This document shows, in pieces, positions 57,244 through 64,000 of a stretch of 64,000 nt of DNA (its first letter is position 1; each line of letters opens with the position of its first letter). This stretch comes from Pseudo-nitzschia pungens (lineage: Eukaryota; Bacillariophyta; Bacillariophyceae; Bacillariales; Bacillariaceae): NCBI GenBank assembly GCA_037355855.1, contig CM074763.1, positions 1,612,001-1,676,000 of the forward strand, in the 5' to 3' direction. The notes beneath the pieces were generated by a model. That model saw only the letters and a program-made list of their open reading frames with translations. It ran no database searches and was not told where the DNA came from. Position numbers and translations under genes: made by a program.

Positions 57244-58666
57244 AAAGCGATCAAAGACCACGAGCGAGACGGCGCGGTTTCGCCTCGTCACTCCGTCGCA
57301 AACATCAACTCTGATTTTGGGGGAAGAATCTGTCGAAAACGATTTCGGCAGAAAAGAGTCCCCGCACAATCGCACATTTTGCCGTTTGGGGTTGGTTTCG
57401 ATTTCCGCGACTTTTTGACTTTCCAAGGGATGGAAACAATCATTTTGAACGGCGGGAAGGAACCACCAATCCAACCACGAAACAAACCGATCCACGAAGA
57501 GAGGGACAAGGAATAATCATGCGATTCAATTCGATACAACGGAATACAATACAATACAATACAACACAATGAAATGCATGCTTTCCTTGCCTTGCCTTTG
57601 ACACCCTGAATACGCGATTACTACCACAAGAATCATACCACGAAAGGAAAATCCAGAGAGAAACACATTACGTATAATACAAGGGACGAATAAACAATAC
57701 AGCATCGACCAACAACCAGTCCATCACTCCACACCAACGGGTCACAAACGTAGCATCGCTATTGTTCTCTATCGTTAGAGACTGCAATGCCCTCGCACTT
57801 TTATCCTCGAGTGAAATTTTGTAACCCCCCACCAAAAGATACATTCACACTACCATCATAACCACGGACACTTCAAATCATCCATAAACATAAATACATG
57901 ACTTTTGAATCGAAGAACTATTACTGTACTGAATTGTACTTCGCATCGTATTGTTCTACTTTATTCCGTTGTTTGGAAGCACGTGCATTGTGTTATCAAT
58001 GGATAACGAATAGGGAGTGCTTCTAGACAACGGAGTCATGTGATCGGATTGTTACGGAGGACTTTGTTTCACAGGCATGGGTTGTTTCGAGCGAAATACT
58101 CCCACAATCGTTCTTCCGCACTCGATCACGACTCCACGCAAGCTTGTATCGATCGAATGAATCAATCCTCGGTGTTACAACTGTTCCCACGAGTTGATCG
58201 AATCCAAGGATTGTTGCGGGTGTCCCTATCGAGTCCTTCCAAAGACGCTTTTGCCACAGCTTTCGGACCATGAGCTCGAAAACACCCCGGCTCTACCACT
58301 GAGCAAAGAGTTAGTCGCTCAAGGGCAGGGTCGATGCAAATGCTCTCGGTTCAATCACGGGCACATTCATAATCACCATCACCATCGCAATAGCAATGCA
58401 ACTATGGTTCGACCCGGTTGTGCTTGCCAACTAATCGTTGTCAGAAATCCCATAGCAGGTCGTCGCTAGCGACAAAATGTCCACGTTGCATTCGTGTCTG
58501 CTTCAAATCTTGGATGCTGTTCCCCGTAGAGTTTGGAACGACACGGCACACCAAAAATTCCTCATTCAAGCAGGAGTCCGATCGAGTTGTCGTCCGTGTC
58601 GTCATAGCGTTTGGTTTTCTCGCCGTTGAGCAACAAAGAGGCCCGACCATGATTCGTGCAATTGAA

Positions 58667-59107
58667 TCAGGGCATGGCCGAGACCTGGAAACGGCCCCCG
58701 GCGTTGCGTGTTGCAAACGTGGAAAAGAAAACAAAGACCATCGTTGCGAGGGTCACCCTCCACGGCTCCACATCCCCGTGTTGGTGTTGATAGCCTGTAC
58801 AACAATCCCAATCCTCCTCTTCCTCTTCTTCGGGGTTGCAGCACCCGCCGCAATACCAACGTCGCGGTTCCGTCTTAATGGAAAACACGCAGTGAGAGCT
58901 ATAGTTTCGATGCAGATCGAGGCGAGCTCCGTTGGGTTCGCTGCATTCCAGTTCCCTGTCCTCGTTGATCGGGGACAAAACAACAGCTACCGGTGGTGAT
59001 ACTACAGGCGGTCGACGGAGTCGCCGGAGCAGGCGACGGTTGTGCGTTGTCTGTCCGCATCGCAGTGGCTGCAGTGGGTAGTGGCGCATGACGCGTGATG
59101 CGGCCAT
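58667..59107 (-). CDS. Possible small hypothetical protein
   Basis: 146 codons from an ATG after an A/T-rich leader. The protein is Arg-rich at the start, has a Cys/Gly/acidic middle (WYCGGCCNPEEEEEEDWDCC) and a hydrophobic stretch near the end (LATMVFVFFSTFATR). All three minus-strand frames and a plus-strand frame of 193 codons (58418-58999) are open here, so the choice is weak. No family was recognised. Confidence 0.3.
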   Translation of the reverse strand: MAASRVMRHYPLQPLRCGQTTHNRRLLRRLRRPPVVSPPVAVVLSPINEDRELECSEPNGARLDLHRNYSSHCVFSIKTEPRRWYCGGCCNPEEEEEEDWDCCTGYQHQHGDVEPWRVTLATMVFVFFSTFATRNAGGRFQVSAMP

Positions 59108-60430
59108 TATTTGAGAAATAATGATAATGTTGTGCGCTAGTACGTTCTACGGTATTCCGTTCTATCCTTCCGCGCTCTGCGCAGCGTAGTATTTCTTTTT
59201 GTTTTTCGGAATGAGCAATTGGATTTGGAATGGTGATGAGCGTTTTAGCAGCACTGTTTTGGCTGGCGATCGTTCCGTTTTCTGGAATCTACCCACTTCA
59301 ACTTTTGGCATGTCGTAGCCTTTGCTGGACGATTAAAACCGGGCCCTGGAAAATACTACTTCTATTTTTGATGAGTGGTCAAGTTTGCTTTCTGAATGAC
59401 GTAAAAAGACATACGGTACAAGATCGGAAGATCAGATCTACAAGGTTCGTAACTTACTGGACTATGAATATGTTCTTCGCAATTGCTCTATGATGTTGCA
59501 GTTGCATCATTATTCCCAAACGGGTTTCGTTTGGCACCAGGTATTACGAGGAAGAGGATCGCGAAGGAGTTTTCGTATCCCGCATCCCGCTTGATTTCAG
59601 CTCTCATGTCAGACGATGAACGATCCCAAAGAATTAGCATGCCCAGTATGACAGTACGTCATTTATTTGTAAGTACGTGTTCAACTCAAAACAATAAATC
59701 TCGAAAGACTGAGTCCACGCACTCTGGCATTTATCCGTTACGATGAATACAAGGATGAGAAATTCCTCCTGTTGAATACCGGTATTCAATACTGTATCAG
59801 AAGGGCATGATTATTTTTGTCGCATTGTGACAACTTCAAAGAAAGAAATTCTTCGTACGTAGTAGCATATTATGAATTTCTTCGTTGGAACGCATGAGGG
59901 CTATCTAATTATGATCGTTCCGGCGCGTAACGAAACCTCGTTGCAGACGTGAACGTGCAAGTACAGTAAGGTTACTTCGTAGCTTTTTTAAATGCAGATA
60001 AAAGAACTTCAGACATGATTCATTTTTTTAACATTTTTGGCGAATTGGCATGTGTATGAATTGCGTCGTTTGCGGTCGGGAATATCAATACCGGTACGAG
60101 TATTTCTTCCATTGTCGCATGAACACACGCACCGGTAACCTTAATTACTAGTAGTTCTGTAACTTCTTACCGTACAAGGTACTGAATATCAAAAATTACT
60201 TTGTACTACTATTACCGGTAGTATATTTTTTCAAACAAACCAGTAATAAAGAAGTATGAGAATACAACATGTGTGGAGTGAATAATTGTTGGGAATTGCT
60301 GTTCCTAAAACATATTTGATCTCAATATCAATAGTTGCGTTCTCCGAGTTATACGAGTAATGTATATACTTTGCCGTGAGTTGCACTTTTGATCGGTGGT
60401 AGTAGCACGCTTTCACACCGTTCCGCCCAT

Positions 60431-60444
60431 AGTACTACTACTAC

Positions 60445-60477
<33 letters not shown>
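60431..60477. repeat. (CTA)n/(TAG)n palindromic microsatellite
   Basis: A short run of CTA units followed by a long run of TAG units. The two parts are inverted copies, so it can fold on itself. Confidence 0.9.
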
Positions 60478-60738
60478 GGATTGCCTTGCTCGGCATTCTA
60501 TACTCTACCTATGATCTTAATTCATTGAGAACGTGAGATTTCTTCGAGAAGGTGAGCACACACGGTTGCTACGATACAACAGATGTCTTCTCAGAGAAAG
60601 TAATTAATCTGATAAATGCGAACTACGTGTACACGTATACAACGGCATAACGGACAATTACACGATGCTACTATTCATAATATCGTTTGGCAGTAGTAAT
60701 TGATAGCTTGATATTTGCCTAGCTTAGTATAATGAACT

Positions 60739-61413
60739 TTAATGGATCACTCCACTACCGTTGAGGTATTCCGTGACCGATCCAACTCGCGACAACCTAC
60801 TAGTATGCTGGTGCAAATGAACCGTGTCACTGCCAAAATTGTTCCTCTGTTTCAGTTCGTTTTCGGTGTAACCTCCGACCTCCAACAAGAGACGCTTTCG
60901 CTCCAGATAGGAGCGTCGGCGGGGAACGTTGCTTTCGTGGCGTCTTCGTGAATGCTCCTGGTTGACCCTGGAAACCACCGAGTCGGTGTATTCCCATCCC
61001 AAGTCGAGCGCCAGCCCATCCTCGCACCATGGATGTTCTCCCAAGACCAGTGAATGGGTTCGGATTTCGACACATGCCGCGAATTGAATCTTGGATGGTT
61101 TCTTTTTCGTCGTACGTGTCTGTGATGATATGGTTCTTGGTGCTGCTAAGGATGCGCAGAACGGTGCGGTCGAGAAGTTGGGACAATTCGTAGGCGGTGC
61201 TGCTCTCACAGCAAAGCAATCATTGCAGTCTTCGCCTTGAACGATGAGAGGAAAATCCGACCACGAAAAGGATGCGGTCGCACCGTCATCATAATGGCAA
61301 TGGTGTTGGAGATGGAGGGGCATGGTTGTGCTCCGACCAAAGAACAAATCCGTACTTTGCAGCAGATGCGGAGGAGAAGGATGACACGGAAGAGTATCGA
61401 CAGAAAAACCCAT
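60739..61413 (-). CDS. Hypothetical protein with a GWEY...RR...ER motif of a kind I associate with diatoms
   Basis: 224 residues from ATG 61413-61411 (MGFSVDTLPCH). The first 110 residues are His/Pro/Ser/Thr-rich. The conserved-looking part is residues about 118-205: VEIRTHSLVLGEHPWCEDG, LALDLGWEYTDS, a run of Arg residues (RRRHESNVPRRRSYLERKRL) and LLEVGGYTENELKQ. The pattern (LG.NP....GxPLxLGWEY...RR..R...ERxxLLxxxGYTxxEL) is one I recall from many small intracellular diatom proteins of unknown function. It is intact and without introns. The neighbours give no clue to a role. Confidence 0.75.
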   Translation of the reverse strand: MGFSVDTLPCHPSPPHLLQSTDLFFGRSTTMPLHLQHHCHYDDGATASFSWSDFPLIVQGEDCNDCFAVRAAPPTNCPNFSTAPFCASLAAPRTISSQTRTTKKKPSKIQFAACVEIRTHSLVLGEHPWCEDGLALDLGWEYTDSVVSRVNQEHSRRRHESNVPRRRSYLERKRLLLEVGGYTENELKQRNNFGSDTVHLHQHTSRLSRVGSVTEYLNGSGVIH

Positions 61414-64000
61414 TGTCAAGTTACGATCGTATACGTAGATGTCGATATGGAAGTGGATGTCGATATGTATTTGGATTATGAGAGCAATTCGTTGTTTGAT
61501 AAAAGTGTTTCTCTCGCAGCAAAGAATCGCGTCGGAGAGGTCTTTTCTGTTTCAATAGTTTGTTGATTTATTGGCCACAACCAGAATGGAATGTTCTAAG
61601 AAAAGTGAATTTTCGCGTACGAGTACCAAGCGGGAATCATCATCGCTGGTCGTTGACACTTCTGGAATAATTCCACGAAGCACGCGTGCCTTACGGTAGG
61701 AGTACAGAAAACGCTGCTCCAATATTGAGACTTAACGGACTACACATACGAGTGCATACTGTAAAAACCTTGGTGCATACATGTTTGAGACCTACCGTAC
61801 AGTGGTAACACCAGTATTTCCAATCCGTTCTAATTGGCGGCAGTTGGAAGAAGTCGTGTCACTCGTTCCCGCAGCACACAGTTCAGACAAGAGAAGTTAC
61901 GACCAGACGGTTCCAAACGAAAAACGCGAACTATTCATTCCCATCTGCTGCGCATGCACTTTTTTTTTTCTCTCTCCAGAACTCTTGGGATTGACACGTT
62001 CTGACACGGAAGGTCATCGAGTCATTCACATAGTTTTTGGGCCCGATCCATACTTGTAAGCATGAAAATACAGTACAGTATGTCGTACGTAGTAGTAGTC
62101 TTGCGCGTCCTACCGGGTGTTCCAGATTGTCTTATGAGAAAAGTAAGTGCAGGTACCAGTAAGGTTACTTGTACTACAGAACGAGTACAAGTATGTAGAA
62201 GTACAAGTAAGAGTCACTTTAAATATCAGTCAAATATGTGAATCCAAAACTTTTAGGCGAGACATAAGGCACAAGACGGGAGAAGGCTTGCGAGGCTACG
62301 AGTACGAGTATGATGACTGATTGTCAGGGAAGAGCATGCCCACCGCCGACAGGTAGACACGTAAGCCTCCTCTGTCTGTGGATGTTGAATATGGGCTGAA
62401 ACTACGTAGTAGTGAACCCTCCAAACAAGTTGGGTAGTAGTAGTTGGCACTAGTAGTACCTTAGTACAACTGCCAGCACTACTATTCTTCTTACTCTTAG
62501 TTGATAGTAGTACTAGTATTCCGAGTAATCTTACTTCGTAACCTTACTAGAGGTTTGGGTCGTAGTCATTTTGAGCGAATCATCGTGGTAACTTACTTGT
62601 TAGGTAAGGTTACCTGGTACGGTACCGTATTATGTAAAGATATTCGTCCGTCGACAGCAATAGGGAGAGCAGCAACATACAGTACAGCACGGAGTGCCAG
62701 CAGTTGGTTAGACTACAGAGGATACTGTTCAAGCGCTATTGCATATACCATGAGCACACTAGTTACCACTCTAGAGGTACATTAGAGATGTCAAGTATCG
62801 ATGCCGGGCATGATGTGTTCTTTTAGAGGTTTAAACTGAGTAAATTCCAAAGAGTGAGAGCTCGGATGGAGCTCCGAATCGCTGATTCGTATGTCGGTAA
62901 ATGGTCAGGGTACGTACGGTAGGTCCAGTACTTAATTCAACGTACTGACCATACCTTCTACTGACACCTGTATTTGAATCGATGCGCTCGCTAACTCGCT
63001 CGCTCGTGAACTAACTGCAGTGGCTGGGTATCTGGTTATAGTACAAATCGTACACAATGACCATACCCCGACGGTAAGTACCATAATATCGAGGTGAAAT
63101 ATCTTCAGAATTACAAGGAGCAATAACATTGAGATTAGAATTGCTGTGTAGACACAATCAACCTACGGTGTGCTCCTGACAACAATCCAAACTCGACACA
63201 AACTTCTGATAGTGGCCACATGTGAGAGTGTTCTCGGCTTATTCCCCATATCATTGTTGCTGTCATTGTTTGTTCTTCCCAAACTGTCGTGATTTCTTGC
63301 AGTTGTTGCTAAAGAGTAGTGTACTGGTGTTAAACTCAAAATTCAACTGAAAGTGACTACGATCGGCGATTAAGTGATCATTTTCGGTTCAAATGAGCCT
63401 GCTCATTGAACTCTGAATCTCCAGGCTTGACCAAAGACTCAGACAATGCTACTCATACTTAGTGTGCTGCTGACAAAGAATCGTAGATCGTATCGCGCAT
63501 CGACAGCCATGATTTGGCGGTTGACGTGCCTACTTGATCCTACTAGTTGTAGTGCTCTGAAAACAAAATGCCAATCCTTTTTGGGTTTTCAACGAATAGT
63601 AAAGGATTGCATGTATCAATGGCAGACGAAAAGAGCAAAGCGGGTAGAATGAAAACTAGGAGTTTAGTCCACGGTCGAAAAGATCAAATTCACGACTGCC
63701 GATTCAGAGGTAAGATTCGAGTCGACAGCCTGGTGTTGTCGGTCGGGTGCTACAATTGTGCAATTGTTGGCGAGCTTCTCCGACAAGAACGAAACGGAGA
63801 AGATCCAGCTTTGTCTCGAATCAGCATAGCTTTGCGTTTCGATCAGTTTCAGTCCATCGGCAGGCCTCGAGTTGGTTTGACTCAAAACGTTGTTTCAGAA
63901 AGCCTTGTTTCGATTCGATTGCAATACTCAATACTCGCTTCGATGAAGCCTTCGCCTAGATGCTGTCCTCTGGAGCATAATAGCCCTTGATAAGGCGTTG
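61414..64000. other. Right-end intergenic region
   Basis: No gene recognised; frames at 63446-63990 lack protein features, though an exon of a gene to the right cannot be excluded. GTAAGGTTAC or its complement occurs at about 62158, 62536 and 62605. A diverged repeat lies at 62711-63080. Confidence 0.4.
62711..63080. repeat. Diverged dispersed repeat, copy 2
   Basis: Related to 8924-9380 by several shared words in similar order (ACTACAGAGGATACTGTTC, GCTCGCTAACTCGCTCGCTCG, GTACAAATCGTACACA, ACCCCGACGGTA). No ends or coding region were seen. Confidence 0.35.

Larger units (their letters stand above)
57244..60738. other. Intergenic, no certain gene
   Basis: 3.5 kb. AATAC/ATACA microsatellite-like DNA lies at 57536-57570. 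One possible small gene is listed separately (58667-59107). GTAAGGTTAC lies at about 59967, a near match at 60132, and a CTA/TAG palindromic repeat at 60431-60477. The region 59900-60700 is AT-rich. Confidence 0.4.

Noticed and set aside
58280..58310. tRNA D-arm look-alike (GCTCAGTGGTAGAGC) on the minus strand
   Set aside because: No matching acceptor stem, anticodon arm or GGTTCGAAT-type T-arm at the right distance.
58418..58999. 193-codon plus-strand frame
   Set aside because: No recognised domain, and overlapped by three open minus-strand frames; composition gives no support for either strand.

Overview
The window looks like nuclear DNA of a diatom, probably a pennate one. The evidence is a fucoxanthin chlorophyll-binding protein with a diatom-type two-part plastid targeting leader, short GT-AG introns, a Copia-type retrotransposon resembling the diatom CoDi group, a PIF/Harbinger transposon with a Myb/SANT-like partner gene, an HSF-type factor, and Ser/Pro/Gln-rich or Asp-rich low-complexity proteins. 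Species cannot be fixed from the sequence alone. Genes are sparse and face both ways; nothing resembles operons, CRISPR arrays or bacterial genes, and I recognised no rRNA or tRNA gene.

Layout. 1-561: 5' part of a minus-strand gene running off the left edge. 604-980: small inverted-repeat element. 1643-2254: light-harvesting protein. 4326-4891: non-autonomous Harbinger-type element. 5281-7531: two-exon secreted protein with three repeats and a Cys-rich tail. 9832-19823: complete Harbinger element whose transposase gene is split by a complete 7-kb Copia element (11259-18231). 20746-24686: two-exon membrane LRR protein, convergent with an HSF-type gene (25720-26580). 26.6-29.4 kb: AT-rich DNA with foldback elements. 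29415-30539: two-exon spondin-domain protein sharing the Cys-rich tail of the 5.3-kb gene. 32891-36040: proline-rich protein with a C-terminal membrane segment. 36441-37189: glyoxalase I with two one-base frameshifts. 37.2-41.5 kb: gene-poor. 41535-43452: PSMD5-like proteasome assembly chaperone with one frameshift. 44606-50360: three-exon gene of about 1,777 residues joining a C2 domain, an MCTP-type membrane region and a DEP domain. 54598-57243: TPR protein. 60739-61413: small intracellular protein of a kind I associate with diatoms. The remainder is AT-rich intergenic DNA.

The most interesting points are: (i) the nested transposons, where removing the Copia element and one copy of its target duplication restores a single open transposase frame; (ii) a small element with the same termini and the same ATT target duplication as the Harbinger element; (iii) the word GTAAGGTTAC and its complement, seen at least 15 times and only between genes; (iv) the C2/MCTP/DEP protein, in which DEP lies between the two membrane parts; and (v) one-base changes in short homopolymers that break otherwise intact genes, which may be assembly errors. 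Exon joins were worked out by hand from splice signals, phase and domain continuity.
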